A stretch of 64,000 nucleotides of DNA from Glandiceps talaboti (GCF_964340395.1 NC_135550.1:32231676-32295675); one strand, 5' to 3'. Shown: positions 46,901-59,407, counted from the first letter of the stretch. Numbers and translations are program-made. Notes: generated by a model from the sequence alone, not told the origin.

Positions 46901-49900
46901 TATTTTGTAGATCATATGTTAAAAGGAAAATTAATGTATATTTCCCTATGTATATTGTGAAGAAATTATGCCAATTTCAAAAGGGAATCTAGAAATATAC
47001 AAATGCTAGGAGAAGTTATATGATAGTGTAGCAGGTGATCAGTGATTAGACAAAAAAGGGGAAAACCCCTCCTTCAAGCCTCTTTATTTTGGTCTAAATA
47101 TGTTGTTTTTTATACTACTGAAATCAGTTTTTTTTTTGAGAAAATCATTTGACAAAAATTAGATTAACCCTTTCATGACTAGAGACGAGTTTTAAATAAT
47201 ATGGGGACCCAATTTATATGAATATTTTCATAATTACAATAATATTACTTTATTAGGAAGTAACATTTCTTTAATTCCAGTCTAAAATGAAGTTGATATA
47301 TGCCAAAAACTTACATAAAACAAGAATTTTATCCACACAATTTTGGCGGGAATGTTTTCAGTATTGAAGGGGTTAAATATTTTCTTGTTTGAGAGAAATT
47401 CAAGGATGATTTTGTCATAAACACAGAAATAGTGTCACACTGACTTGAAAATGTCATTAGTGAAGGTTACAATTACAATACCAAAACTTATTGAATATTC
47501 TGAAATATGCAGAACATGATGCAAATTTTTAAAGATGATGTGTGTATATTGAGTTATTGATTGATTTTCTGTGTTTTATTACAGGTTGAAGGGAGGGGCA
47601 ACGGAATCAAAACTGTTATTGTTAACATGGTCGAAATCGCTAAAGCCCTTGATAGACCACCAACCTGTAAGTGTCACCTCCCATCAATATTTTCACATGA
47701 TTGTATTCAGTGTAGAAGGGTAGTTCTTGTGATTTGATAAAAAAATGGTGGGGTAGGGGTATGTTGATACTGATATACATTAATATGAGGATCTAGTATA
47801 ATTTAGATCATTGGTATTGGTCTAATATGACAAGGAAATATACAATATATTCTTGGTTGAATGTTTGAACAGTATCACTTTCAAACTGAAAACAGATTAA
47901 TTGAAAACCAATTATTTTTCTGTTTGCTCATGTCAATTGGTGCTCAGATAAGGCCTGTTTGCTGATAAGTATTCTATTTGTCCTCTCTTCATTCATAGCC
48001 ATATGATATACCAGTAATAATGTTTTCATATTAAAAGAACTTTTGAGATAAGAAATTTCCTATGATCCCACATAGTTAGGCAAGACAGTAAAATTAGTAA
48101 AGTTTCCTCACCGGAGAATAGCATGCCGACATGTACTATGTACAGTATATAAACAGAATAAGTGAGATGTTGGGTGGGGGGTCATGTTTAAGTGTGGTGT
48201 GTGTCACTGTGGGGGGGGGGGGGGGTTGTACAAGTGTGGATAGGAGTCATGTGTAAGTGATTTGTGGACAGGAGAATTGTGTCTAAGTATGGTGTGTGAG
48301 CTGGGGGACTTGTGTAAAAGTGTGGTGAATGGGAGTGGTGGAGTCATTTGAAGTGAAAACTAGACTCAAAAGTTATTCAACAGGTGTCTATCTTCTGGTC
48401 TTGCTCTTGAATTACACCAAGATGTACATTTGACTCAACATGCACAAGTCTAGTAATGTTGTATTCTTGTAACATGCATCCATGTAACTAACAAAAATAC
48501 CATTTCATTATTTACAGATCCTACCAAGTATTTTGGCTGCGAATTAGGAGCACAGACAACTATGGACCAGAAAAATGACCGTTATGTGGTCAATGGTTCT
48601 CATGATGCACCCAAGTTACAGGACATGCTTGATGGCTTCATCAAGAAATTTGTCTTGTGTCCTGAATGCGAGAACCCAGAGACTAGATTTGTAAGTATGA
48701 TGTATTTCATTCAGTTTGATTTCTTTTCTTTACATGTAAAGTGGCAATTAGTTCATCTTTGTAACAAGTAGGGATTGGTATTTCGTACTTTACACGTTCT
48801 AATAGAAGAAATCATATACTGTTAGCAATGAGAAATTTATGCAAGTTACATGTAGGTCAAAGCTGCAATTAAATTTAGATTATGAATTCTGCATATGTAT
48901 TGTAACAGCCAACCTAATTTTCACCTTAGGCCGTCAACAGCAAGGCACAGACTATTGGTCAGAGATGTGCTGCCTGTGGCTTCCAAGGTCAACTTGACAT
49001 GCGACACAGACTGACAACCTTCATCCTGAAACATCCACCACTCCAAGACGCTGCTACTCCAAGCAAGAAGGACAAAAAAGGTAAAGGAAAGAAAGTCAAG
49101 CAACAGAATGGTGAGGCTGATCGCAGTTCCCCAACTGGTGGGACGAGTCCTGGACCAGAAGCTGATGGCATGCCTGCTGCTCCAGAGAAGGTAGATGCTA
49201 AATTTGTGCTTGTCTGTGTGAGTTGACAAGAATCACAGTGAAATGTGTGTGGAATGCGGGTAGATTTCTTACTACCCTCAATGGTAAATGTCTTGTTAAA
49301 ATAATGTGTGCCTGGGGATATGATGGATGAGATTGTCATAAATATTTAAAATCTAGGGAGGAAGCAGAATATGAGAATTGCTTCTTTTTATCCTTGTTAT
49401 CTCAAGATTACCCTGATATTTGTTATTGAATGCTCGGCCAAGGCCATGCTGCATTGAAGAAAATCAAGTATATGCAAACATCTGTTTTGCAAAAAAAAAA
49501 TGTGATCTCACCCTAGAAATGATCTTGTACCATGACATTTGGCATGTCAGCATCATGCACTCTAGTCTAATGATGAGAAACTGTGACTGCAAGGAATAGT
49601 AAAAATTCATTATATGAAATGATTGTGATAATGAATCATTCACTTCTGGTGAATGTTGTGGACAAGTCATACATTTGTGTTTTGTTGGCAGGAGATAATT
49701 TTGAAGTGGATATAGTATAAGGCTAGAGTTTACCTGTAAAGACATGTGACAACTGACACATGGGGATGTTTACATATCTAAGACCTGTTTGATTCTTTAT
49801 ACAGGTACATACTAATGATGAGGATGTGGAGTGGTCTGTAGATACATCAGATACAGCCATTGCTGAGCGTATGGCAGCTCTGAGTGAAGGTGTCAAGGGA

Positions 49901-52900
49901 CTTGCTCTCACTGATGATTTGGAGAAAACACAAGGAGAACGTGTGGATCTTTTCTATAACTATGTCAAGGTAGTGTAGTCTCATTTATCTGTTGAGAGAG
50001 CAGCGCAGTATTGATGATTTGTATGTACTAATTTGTTTTCGCATCACTTGAAATTGAACGTTTGTTCTTCCTACATGGTTTTTGAAATTTATGTGAGACC
50101 TCTGTAAGTTTAACTTGTTTTGTAAGCAAGCATAAAAAAAGGTCAATACGTGAATTAAAATTGAATATAGATTGAGGTGTGCTTTGTAGGAGAGGAGTTA
50201 ATGTCTGAATAAAAAGACTAAACCATATTTTGTTTGAAACAACAGGACAAGAGAGATAATGGACAATTAAGCGGTGCTGATAAGGAAATCTTGGCTGAAG
50301 CAGAGCGCCTTGAAGTCAAAGACAAAGCAGCTCTAGTTCTGGCTGAGTTACTTTTTAATGAGAACATGATCGCTCAGATTAAAGAGTACCGTGTGCTGTT
50401 CCTAAGGGTAGGGATAATCTAAATCGGATATGAAACTGAGTATTTTTTGTTGAATGTCAGCAACAGGAAGCTGAAGACAATCTCTAGAAATGTATTCTAT
50501 TGTGTGTCTTCCCTCATCCAGTTCATTTTGACCATCTGTCTTGTCTAAATGTTCATTGACTTGGTAATGTTGTCAACTTTTGATAAAGAAGAATGGCTGG
50601 TGAGAGCCCAAACTGTGAAATGGACCTGGTAATTTTGCTAACTTTTAATAAAGAATGGCTGTTGAGAGAAAACTGAATAGAAAGATTGCTAGACAAGTAT
50701 GCAGAGTTTGTGTACAATTTGATTGTAAATTTTTTTGAGCACGTTCTTCAGAATTAGTTGTAGGTTTGTCTGGGTAAAATGTTTGTTGCAGTGTTTAAAT
50801 AAGAGAATGTGTGAAAGCTGTGTCTCCCATGTACATACTCTAAGAAGTTATGATTGACCCAAATCATGAATTGATACTATTTACAGATGGTGCATGACAG
50901 TAAGAAGGCACAGAAGAATCTGTTGGGTGCATTTGAGATTCTGGTTGGTAAAATGTTTCCAGATGTTCTACTACCCAAAGTACTTCATGTCTTGAAATCA
51001 CTATATGATGCTGACCTACTGGAGGAAGATGTTATTCTGGCATGGTCTAAAAAGGTTAGATGATAATTTATGAAATTGTGTGAATAGTATGGTGTAATTC
51101 TATGTGAACAGTATGGTGTAATTCTATGTGAACAATGGTACAATCTGTGAACAGTATGGTGTAATTCTATGTGAACAGTGTGGTACAATCTGTGTGAACA
51201 GTATGGTGTATTTCTATGTGAACAGTGTGGTACAATCTGTGTGAACAGTATGGTGTAATTCTGTGTGAACAGTGTGGTACAATCTGTGAACAGTGGTGTA
51301 ATTCTATGTGAACAGTGTGGTACAATCTGTGTGAACAGTATGGTGTAATTCTATGTGAACAGTGTGGTACAATCTGTGTGAACAGTATGGTGTAATTCTG
51401 TGAACGGTGTGGTACAATCTGTGTGAACAGTGTGGTGTAATTCTATGTGAACAGTGTGGCACAATCTGTGTGAACAGTATGGTGTAATTCTATGTGAATA
51501 GTGTGGTGCAATTTGTGTGAACATCCTACATCATGCATACAAAGACGGTGTTATGTGGTTTACAGAATATTTTCCACAATTGCATCTTTTATGAAAACAA
51601 AACTACCTGTCAAAATTGAAGATATCGGGATGGGATATATATTTCTTGGTGTATATGACACAAACGTTACTGTGAAAATTGTTTGGGCAAGAAGATAGAT
51701 GCTCTTCCTATTGAATAATGTACAATGGATTAATTAAGTCTTGTGACAAAATATACATTAAAAAAAGATGAGATGAACTCTAAGAGATGAGCTTGATTAA
51801 TCAAGTGAAACAGTTGCTGTAGTATTTTGAAGTTAGGGAATCCTGTCAGAGTTAATGTTATAATGAGGATTGAAATTTAAAGACAATTTTATTTTTGTTT
51901 ACAATTGGAATAGAAACCACATATATTAATATGAATTATGGTCTTATTAAAATGCCATGAAAATACCTTTTACTCCATGTTATCACGTTTTTTTCCTAAT
52001 AAACAGCAAATTGATATATGTGTTGTGTTCATTTCTGTAGCCATCAAAGAAGTTTGTGTCCAAGGAGATATCTCAGCAGATCCACGACAAGGTTACACCA
52101 TTTGTTAAATGGTTGGAAGAAGCTGATGAAGAGTCTAGTGATGATGAGGAGGAGGAAGTTGAAGTGAGTCTGTGTTTTAGGATTTGTATAGTCAAGGTCC
52201 TATCTGTATGTAAACTTATCAATCTTGAATTCTCATGTAGGTGTGTTATGAAAATTGCATTCATTAGATTCCTTGATTGACAGCCATGTGTTCTGCTTCA
52301 TATGCTACATGCATGCTGTCGATACACATGGGAATGTCCTATCTTCTCTATTTTGACTCTCTAGCATAATTGTATTACTATAGGTATTGAGAATTTATAT
52401 TATCACTCGTGTAGTCCTGCTACACATACAGTACGTAATTTGGAAGTGTAGAAGCATACACACAGAGGAAGTGGATGGGTTTTCCTTGGAATTTTGAATT
52501 GTGCGTGTGTGTGTGTGTGTGTGGGGGGGGGGGGGTATTGGAATAGATCTGTGGAATTTGCATTATGAAACATTGTAATTGCACAAAGACTGAGTTTTTT
52601 GCAGTGCATGAGTATTGATACTGGTGATAGCTCTGTAAAGTAGCCTATTTAGATTGAAATTGATATATTCATGGGTCACTGCCCAATATTGTAAAGTGTT
52701 GTATATTCATTAACTAATTTTTACACCATAATAATGACGATATGTACATTCACTGATTATGTTGAAAGTGATAACATTTTTTAAAAACCATGAATGATAG
52801 TTATGTTTTTGTGAAGTTATTGATTGTTTCAATGAATCGTTGTTACAATACAATGTTTGTGCTATGTACAATCAAGTATTCAGGCAAGTAACACAAACAT

Positions 52901-53183
52901 GTTAATATCACTAAGGTTGTCTGAAAGCCTTACAAGACATGTACATTCTGTTATGTATTTGAGACCATGATGTGATGTGGAATACAAGTTTTTTGTGTTA
53001 AACTTTTGATTACGCCAAATGGTAATTCTTATGCTGGCATTGTCTTTTTGTCAGGTTGTGTACTCAAACCGCAGTGGTGGAGAACTGAAGATTGAGTCTG
53101 TGCCTGCTAATAACGGAACCAAACAACCACAACAAACTGAAGAACCTGAAGCTGAAGATGAATTTGACATTGATGACATTTAA
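40866..53183 (+). CDS. EIF5: eukaryotic translation initiation factor 5
   Basis: Nine coding exons: 40866-40937, 47585-47666, 48518-48690, 48930-49190, 49805-49969, 50246-50407, 50887-51054, 52041-52163 and 53055-53183. All joins keep frame; 444 residues (human about 431). The N-terminal GAP domain carries the arginine finger R15 in [14 protein letters not shown], and conserved [11 protein letters not shown] and [13 protein letters not shown]4 zinc site is C99-x2-C102 and C122-x2-C125. A Lys-rich linker follows (about 150-165). The C-terminal W2/HEAT domain (about 252-402) holds [15 protein letters not shown] and an acidic-aromatic box [16 protein letters not shown], and the tail ends DEFDIDDI. 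eIF5 stimulates GTP hydrolysis by eIF2 in the 43S/48S complex and sets start-codon stringency. Intron 1 is 6.6 kb and carries a DNA transposon and a minisatellite. Confidence 0.97.
43022..44032. mobile_element. PIF/Harbinger-like non-autonomous element, 1,011 bp
   Basis: The element is bounded by TAA at 43019-43021 and 44033-44035, a 3-bp target duplication typical of PIF/Harbinger (TWA). It begins GGCC plus an A-run and ends with a T-run plus GGCC. After the homopolymer both ends share TCTGGTTCTGGTCAG exactly in inverted orientation, giving TIRs of about 35 bp. Interior GC is higher than in the flanks. It holds a 21-bp hairpin near 43486-43540 and a small minus-strand ORF but no transposase. 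It sits in eIF5 intron 1. Confidence 0.8.
43566..43706 (-). CDS. small ORF inside the Harbinger-like element
   Basis: A 46-codon minus-strand ORF begins with ATG ([14 protein letters not shown]) and ends in TAA. A donor-like GTAAGC overlaps its end, and further minus-strand open frame follows towards 43363. Composition looks protein-like, but I do not recognise it as transposase or the Myb-like Harbinger protein. It may be a captured host exon or chance. Confidence 0.25.
   Translation of the reverse strand: MFRKCQKFEYVVSNRNVDINSADFRGVLSSGDRFVLPSEYKDFPVA
44297..44508. repeat. 21-bp minisatellite, ten units, eIF5 intron 1
   Basis: Ten nearly identical 21-bp units in the sense orientation of eIF5. 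Each contains CTAAC, then a T-rich stretch with TTACTAG, then TTTCAG, so each unit looks like a branch point followed by a 3' splice site. Because 21 is divisible by three, both strands show repetitive ORFs; these are artefacts. Confidence 0.95.
44533..47584. other. remainder of eIF5 intron 1
   Basis: About 3 kb of unique AT-rich sequence with short random ORFs. I see no gene, snoRNA box set or further element in it. Confidence 0.5.
51075..51525. repeat. minisatellite in eIF5 intron 7
   Basis: About 450 bp of alternating units built on GTGTGAACAGTATGGTGTAA and GTGAACAGTGTGGTACAATC. The basic period is about 22 bp and the higher-order period about 45 bp. It begins some 20 bp after the exon 7 donor. 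Confidence 0.9.
52503..52534. repeat. (GT)n followed by G-run in eIF5 intron 8
   Basis: GT dinucleotides run directly into about ten G residues. A similar G-run lies at about 48210-48226 in intron 2. Confidence 0.9.
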
Positions 53184-53436
53184 CAAATTACATACATGCT
53201 AAAATCAGGGACCAGTACCTATTTTTTTCATTCTTCCAAGCACATTTTCACATCTAGTAGGTTATTGATATCTTTTTTCCAGTTGATATGTTTAAACTAC
53301 TTCTAGATGAATAATAATCAACATGTGATCATTACAGCATTTCTTATTCTGATATAAATTGTTATGTAGTGACAAGTATTTCTAAAATGATTTTATAGTC
53401 TCAAAGTGTATGACTGGTGTGGAGGTGATGAATAAC

Positions 53437-53562
53437 TCAACTGAATCTTGCAAGTCTCTGTCTCTGGACATGCAGAGAGAATGTGTCTGCAATATCTGAC
53501 AACTGAATCTTGCAAGTCTTTGTCTCTGGACGTGCAGAGAGAATGTGTCTGCAATATCTGAT
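53437..53562. repeat. 61-bp tandem duplication in the eIF5 3' UTR
   Basis: Two adjacent copies begin AACTGAATCTTGCAAGTCT and end TGTCTGCAATATCTGA, differing by about two bases, so the duplication is recent. Confidence 0.9.
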
Positions 53563-54157
53563 AACGGCATACAGTTGTTGTATTGTGCACAAGATTTGGG
53601 AAATAAGCACAGAACAAAAGAAACTGTTAGGTATGATAATAGTATGTTAGTTTACAAATGTACATGTGAAATCTTTACAAAACTGGAGGAACTTTTCATA
53701 CTGATGCACAAGCAGCACATAGTGTTTTTTGAACAGCACAGTAACCTCTCTTGAAGAAATGGACTTCATAGAACCTTGTGTATTTTGCAATACCAATGGA
53801 CTTCTGGTTGTATGTATGAAAAGGACAGTTTTACAAAGCTTTGGAAGGTGTCATCATCCAATGGACACCTAGAATCAATTGTCATCCAGATACAGAAGTA
53901 GCTTGTCTGTGTGTGTGATTACGTCAAAAGAACATCAAATGGTACACACCTTTTTTTTTGTATAAAGTAAAAAAAAAAGAAGAAAAAGTAGTAAATGTAA
54001 CAATGTAGAATTGTGGATAATTAAGCAATTAAGATAGATACAATTTATCAAGTTATGAGTGTAACATACATGATACAAATAACTACAGATGTCATAATAC
54101 TGTCCGATGACTTCAACAGTATCTTGCTTCCAATCCATGATAATATTATAGCACTAG

Positions 54158-54163
54158 AATAAA
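54158..54163 (+). terminator. possible distal poly(A) signal of eIF5
   Basis: AATAAA about 970 bp after the stop, followed by a GT-rich stretch. An earlier site may be used. Confidence 0.35.
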
Positions 54164-55204
54164 TGGACATACAGTGTCGACAGGATGGTCTGTAGTAAGT
54201 TTTATTAAACAGAAGCACTGTGTGTGCACATAATCATAGATATTATGAAGTTAATGTGAATCTCCAAGTGCACCAAATTTAGGAAGTAATCCTTCCTATA
54301 TGTCCTTCACAAGGCAAACTCTTCCAGTTGGTCAGATAACCACCTTACACAACCAAGAACTCTCTTTAAAAGTTGACTGCACAGTTAAGGAATCTTTTAT
54401 TAAACACTTTTTTGAGTCAACAGGTCTGGTCCCTGAAAAGTCAGATTCCATTATAAGACTTGTCAAATGCAAGCCATTTTACCAAGGCAGTGTTTGTCAA
54501 TGCTAAATGTATTGGTAATAGTTTTGATTGCATGTTGCTCTTCTCTTCACTATATATGCTTATATATATTATATATTTTCGGGTATTTTAGGAACAAATT
54601 ACATATGAAATTTGACAGTTATCTATTCTTTCTGAGATTTATAAGGTCGTTGGCCTTTCTTTCAGTAACTTTTTCTAAAGAATCATGGTAAGAGATTCTG
54701 TTTTGTTTTTCAGTGTTTTCATTGCATTTTGTAGGAATTTTAGTTTTGTTTTGTTTCACAAATTGTACTTTACTTAACATTGCAATGACTTGCAGCCAAT
54801 TATTCAAAGATATTGATGTTACTGATCATGATGCTAAGGATGTTCATTTCTCTTTGAATATTTAGCATTCGAATAAAGATGTTCATGATAAATTACTATA
54901 TGATTGTTGTTCGCGTCAGCTTGAATGGAGATGTAGCCCAACCATGGTGCTAAAATGTAATACATACATTGTGCAGTGTTTGAGATGTTATTGACTGGTC
55001 TAAGTGGTGTTTTGATAACAGTATTGTTACGAGGTAGAGATTTCATAATACCTGCTGGAATGGTTGAAATTCCCCCAATAAGAACCCATGCAATTGTAAC
55101 TTGTGTGATTACACTTACTGTACAACACCTGTTCTGGGGCCACTTTACCAGTCTGAAATGTACATTGAATTTCATGGATGCTCCATATGAATTTTCCAAG
55201 CTGT
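54164..55204. other. intergenic, ORFs of unclear status
   Basis: A plus-strand ORF at 54300-54506 and overlapping ORFs on both strands at 54834-55260 look moderately protein-like but have no supporting splice structure or family match. Confidence 0.4.
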
Positions 55205-55490
55205 TTGACATTCAGCATGTATATATAGTTGTCAATGTGATGCCTGATGGGTATTCCTAATAGTATAACTATGGAAACTACATAAATAACACCATTGCAC
55301 ATTTGATGGCTAGATATGTAGCTGTTAATGTGATGGGTATTCCTAATAGGTTACTATGGAAACTACATAAATAACACCATTGCACATATGGTGGGCTGTA
55401 TATGTAGTTGTTAATAGGATGGGTATTCATAACAGGTTACTATGGCAACTACATAAATAACACCAATGCACATTTGATGGGCTATATCAT
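55205..55490. repeat. ~88-bp tandem repeat containing X-box-like sites
   Basis: Three-plus units share GATGGGTATTC, a GTTACTATGG(A/C)AACTAC segment and ATAAATAACACCA. Two units contain a consensus RFX site (RYYNYY-N2-RRNRAC): 55350-55363 (GTTACTATGGAAAC) and 55436-55449 (GTTACTATGGCAAC). Confidence 0.75.
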
Positions 55491-55956
55491 GCCACATTCC
55501 ATACACCCTTACTTTTGGTTCAAGTACATAGGAGCCATCATTCACAAAACATGCCAAATTATACTACTCGGCATTCATGGCATTGGCTTCTCCTTGGACT
55601 GTCACATGCAACTACAGCATTTGAAATATGGAGATGTATCCTCCACAGGTAATCAGTATGACAAAGAATTATTTTACAACTTTATATTTGGATGACATGT
55701 CAGTGGGCTTGTGTCACAGTCGTTTGATTGTGAACAAATATGATGGCCAAATTGTCTTAATCTTACAAATTTGTAATTTGTGATTACTAGTAGTTTTGGA
55801 ATTAGGAACCTACAAATCCTGTCATCTTGAATGGGTAATTCCATTGATAAACATTCCTTTGGTCACCCAAGACTGAGAATCGCCCAAACTACAGCTATCC
55901 CACAATCCTTTGCATCTGCCCAATTGGGATTGCAAATTAACTATTACATTGTATAT

Positions 55957-56380
55957 GTTATCCAATCTGAAATTGCCCAATTCATGAAATGGGTAGGTAA
56001 CTTTTCCCAGTTCATGAAATAGTCAATTGTGTTGCCCAGGTTATGGGTATTGTAAGATATGCCCAGTACATGAAATGAGCATCTTTTATAGGACACACAC
56101 ACAAAATAGAATAAGAATCAAAGAACTTTATTATCGTGTATTTACAAACTCATCATTTCACAATTCTTATTTTATTATAATTCCGTGTAGCTTGTGTTTT
56201 TAATAGAGTTCGATAATCAACACCCCATTTCAAAACTCTTGGCCCTCAAAATTTAATGTGGCCCCTTTTAGATCGTAATCTATAGTCTCATTTGCATAAG
56301 GTTGACCATTCCATGAACTGGGCAAAGTTACATGCACATTTCATAAATTGGGCAATTTCACAGATTGGGTGTAACATATA
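55957..56380. mobile_element. inverted-repeat (MITE-like) element
   Basis: Two arms of about 85 bp, roughly 80% complementary by eye, flank a 250-bp middle. The left arm contains GAAATTGCCCAATTCATGAA and CCCAGTTCATGAAAT. The right arm contains the reverse complements (TTCATAAATTGGGCAATTTC and ATTCCATGAACTGGGCAAAG). It is non-coding. A minus-strand AATAAAG lies inside near 56128. Confidence 0.6.
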
Positions 56381-57104
56381 CATTCAAATTCAAATCAAGT
56401 GTCTAGTAATAAAAGTCGAACTTTAATTCACAATATTTGAATTAACCTACACCAAATATTTTTCTTTCAAAATGAAACCATTCTTGGCACACCATACCAC
56501 GCTTTACAAGATTAAAGTGACAGTTTAATTTCTAACCTACAAAAAAAAGACATTACATGTGACAAATGTTTGTATTGTTGATAAGAGTAATTTACACAGC
56601 AACAATGTTTGTTGTAACTGGTTTATGTTCAATGTCTAGAAACACACAAAGTCTTACCGCAGATATCTATACCCGTGTTATCAATGGTTAACTTACTTGT
56701 CAGAATATACTCAAATTAGAGCTTGATCCAGTCTTCCAACTATGTGTTGCACACTATGATTTGTAACATACAGGTTTAAAATAAACGTCTGGCACTTAAT
56801 ACATTCGATTTCACCATGGCTTTGATTGACCAATAATAACCACCATTTATGGTTTAGTATGTCTAAATTGCTTGTTTTAATGTAAAAGGTGCTTGCGCAC
56901 ACATATGGTCCTTGTGATTTTCGCATATCCGCCGCCGTTTTCACATTTCTGAAGTGGGAATATAAAGTCTTGAGCGGTGAATTCAATCACCTGCATTGTT
57001 TTCCATGTCATAATTAAGCACCAGTCAGCTGTGCTTTGTTTGTAAAAATTTATTGGAGTAATGATTCCTTTGTTTGATAGAATTGGTAAAAGTCATATAA
57101 ATCT
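56381..57104. other. intergenic region downstream of the CIMIP1-like gene
   Basis: A 91-codon minus-strand ORF (56986-56711) looks moderately protein-like (ATGCGAAAATCACAAGGACC after a CGGCGG stretch) but has no recognised family or splice partners. Nothing else is seen. Confidence 0.35.
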
Positions 57105-57110
57105 TTTATT
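57105..57110 (-). terminator. poly(A) signal of the CIMIP1-like gene
   Basis: Minus-strand AATAAA about 105 bp after the stop codon. It is the first canonical signal downstream. Confidence 0.55.
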
Positions 57111-57212
57111 CTTATCAAGATGACAATTTCTACTCCACGAGCTTCTACATCTTCAACGGAAAGATACGAAAAGATGTGAATAACTTATTCATTAGTTGAT
57201 AGCGAACATGAT

Positions 57213-59268
57213 CTAGTATAATCCCTGGTAAGGCCAGTTCAACATTTTCCGAATGCCTTGCTGCCCTCTAGCGTTCGGCGATAGATATCTTCCGTACATT
57301 TCTAATTGACAAACGGGCTTAGCAGACTTCCAACCGATTTCTTCGGCAGTAGTCCGTGGAAAACCCGCAGCTGCCCATCTATGGCCTTCAACCCCTGTTG
57401 TTTTGTGAACATCTCGTTTTCTTTGCTTCTCTGTTGAAGTTCTGAAATTGTAAACCAATTTGAAACCCGATTGTTATTAGTCTGGTCTGGAGAATTATTA
57501 CATGTAAGACAATATAAGGCTTACAGTTCCATGATGTGAGCCTAGTGGTGATTAATTTATGTATTGTCAGTCAAGTAACGAATGTGTAGAATGTGACAAA
57601 TAGGTCTTCGGTCACCTCTACTACATTCAATCAATCTATAACCTCATGTACATTCAAATTCGTTTCGGTTATCATGAAAACAGAAGACTTTTCAACCCCA
57701 TCCCACATATTTCATCTTTCTTATCTTCTATTCGTGATGCAACTCGTTGATATTGACGAGTACATATTCTATATTCAGTTAGCAATATATCGAAGTCGTA
57801 ATCGAAATTAATTCAGTGGTCATATGGATAAGAATGTTCATTTATTTTAGATTTTTGTTCTACTTGAGAGAAACATAACGTTAAATTTATTGACTCGAGT
57901 TACAAACACGGAATCGGTCTAGTGTGCATGTTGTTTCACTAAAAATGTGTAGAAGTTTGTTATTGTACATACAGGAAATGATTTGTGAACAAACTTTTCG
58001 CACACTCTTTCGCTTGTACCACTATTGAGTTACAAACATGGCCTTGGGTTTAAGTTATTTCACATTTCTTTTGAAGTGGAATTAAAAATCCGAAACAAAT
58101 GCAGTTCTCATATCATTCAACATTGCCAATCTAAACAGAACTAAGTTTTACCTTGATTTTGGTCGTTTAAGCGAAGGCAACTTAATTCCTTGTCCATCTA
58201 CTTTGTCACCTTGCAGTCCATGTTTCTCTTTTTCCAATACGGTTTTACTCTTTCGCAAAGATGGTAGTTCTGGACTTGGGCTTTCACCGATAAGTCTCCG
58301 ATGCATTCGATTATACTCATGTGTAAGGAATCCCCACTTTTCTGGCCACTTTCTCAAGGAGTGAAATTCATAGTTGACATGGTCCTTCCTATGATAAAAC
58401 AAAAAATGCGTGACGACGGAGCAGCTCGAGTGTACAGATATACAAGGCACAAATCACCCTCAAGTGTAATATCCAGGTAACTCTTCTGAAAGGTCAAAAA
58501 CCTCGAAGACCACCTGTTCCCATAATGGGTTTGTTAATTCAACTTTTTCCGGTCCATTCTTTAATTTTATGATTTATGGTTACATTTTGTGAATTAAATA
58601 AGAAAACAATGCGCCAAAGGGGATTAATAACGTGGAAGTGGATATATGTTTCCCACGTTGCTATGACACTTTCTAAACAAAGGAAACTTGAGTCTGTATT
58701 ACATATTAGGAATGCGATTTATACACCAACTGAAAAAAACACCTTATTTATACTGTATTGAAAATCGTCACTTCGATAATTTCACTTTCCCAATAATCTC
58801 AAAATAGATGTGAAAATAACGCATTTTACCGTTTACCAATGAAACTCTTTTCCATGTGAATATGTGACAATGTACTGGTGTTTATGTAAGAACAAAGGTT
58901 TATAAAAGTGTTTGTTGTCTATGAGCCAATATTATTGAATCGAATCTACCACATTTCATTACAACTTATCCAGACAATATATATATCTGAGTAGACCAAA
59001 TAAAATGAATTTATTTCAAGATTATAGTTCGGCACTAAGACTGGTTCGAAAGTTAACGACAGGATAAGGTGGTGAAGTCTCAATATATGGACCCTGGTCG
59101 ACAAAGACGAACAAATCAACAACAAGTTTAGCAGATTATTACTACGTTTGTTGAAGTTTCATCCAACTAGAATCAAAATCAAGTAGCATGGAATAAAGTA
59201 ATTACTCACCAAATTTCATCATTGTGTACGAAGTTGCAAATTTTACCGATTTTCCTACCTCCAAGCAT
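57213..59268 (-). CDS. CIMIP1: ciliary microtubule inner protein 1-like (C20orf85 family)
   Basis: Three minus-strand exons: 59268-59210 (ATG; donor GTGAGT), 58388-58152 (acceptor TTTTATCATAG, donor GTAAAA) and 57441-57213 (acceptor TTTACAATTTCAG, TAG stop). Both joins keep frame through split codons (Trp20, Arg99); 174 residues. Family marks appear in order: NFVHNDEIWK near the start, WPEKWGFLT at about 34-42, TTAEEIGWKSA at about 129-139 and a C-terminal ARG...LNWPYQG end. These match the NLVG.DEIWK, NWPQNWGFLT, TTQGFIGWRSA and WPKQG blocks of C20orf85. Human C20orf85 is shorter (137 residues); the insert lies in the low-complexity middle. The protein binds the inner wall of axonemal doublet microtubules. 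An RFX X-box sits 126 bp upstream of the ATG, fitting ciliary expression. Confidence 0.85.
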
Positions 59269-59393
59269 CACGATTTTTTGAATAGTTACACAAAGTGCCA
59301 GTGATTCGAAAACACCAAGTCTATTTTATCGCATCGTCGATAACTTTGTCATATATTCCGCGTACAATCGAACTTTCTGAGATGTTTAGAAAC

Positions 59394-59407
59394 GTTTCCT
59401 TGGTGAC
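59394..59407. promoter_or_regulatory. X-box (RFX binding site) of the CIMIP1-like gene
   Basis: GTTTCCTTGGTGAC matches the RYYNYY-N1-3-RRNRAC consensus on both strands (minus strand GTCACCAAGGAAAC). It lies 126 bp upstream of the minus-strand ATG at 59268, the usual distance for ciliary genes controlled by RFX factors. Confidence 0.7.

Noticed and set aside
49191-49804. snoRNA search in eIF5 introns (vertebrate EIF5 hosts one)
   Set aside because: An ATGATGA resembling box C occurs near 49570, but no matching D box or terminal stem was found. No convincing H/ACA pair elsewhere by eye.
54834-55211. Minus-strand ORF with a stretch (TIAWVLIGGISTIP) resembling GPCR transmembrane helix 4
   Set aside because: Other receptor hallmarks such as DRY and helices 3 and 5 are absent, and a plus-strand ORF over the same bases looks equally plausible. 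Not enough to call a receptor or pseudogene.
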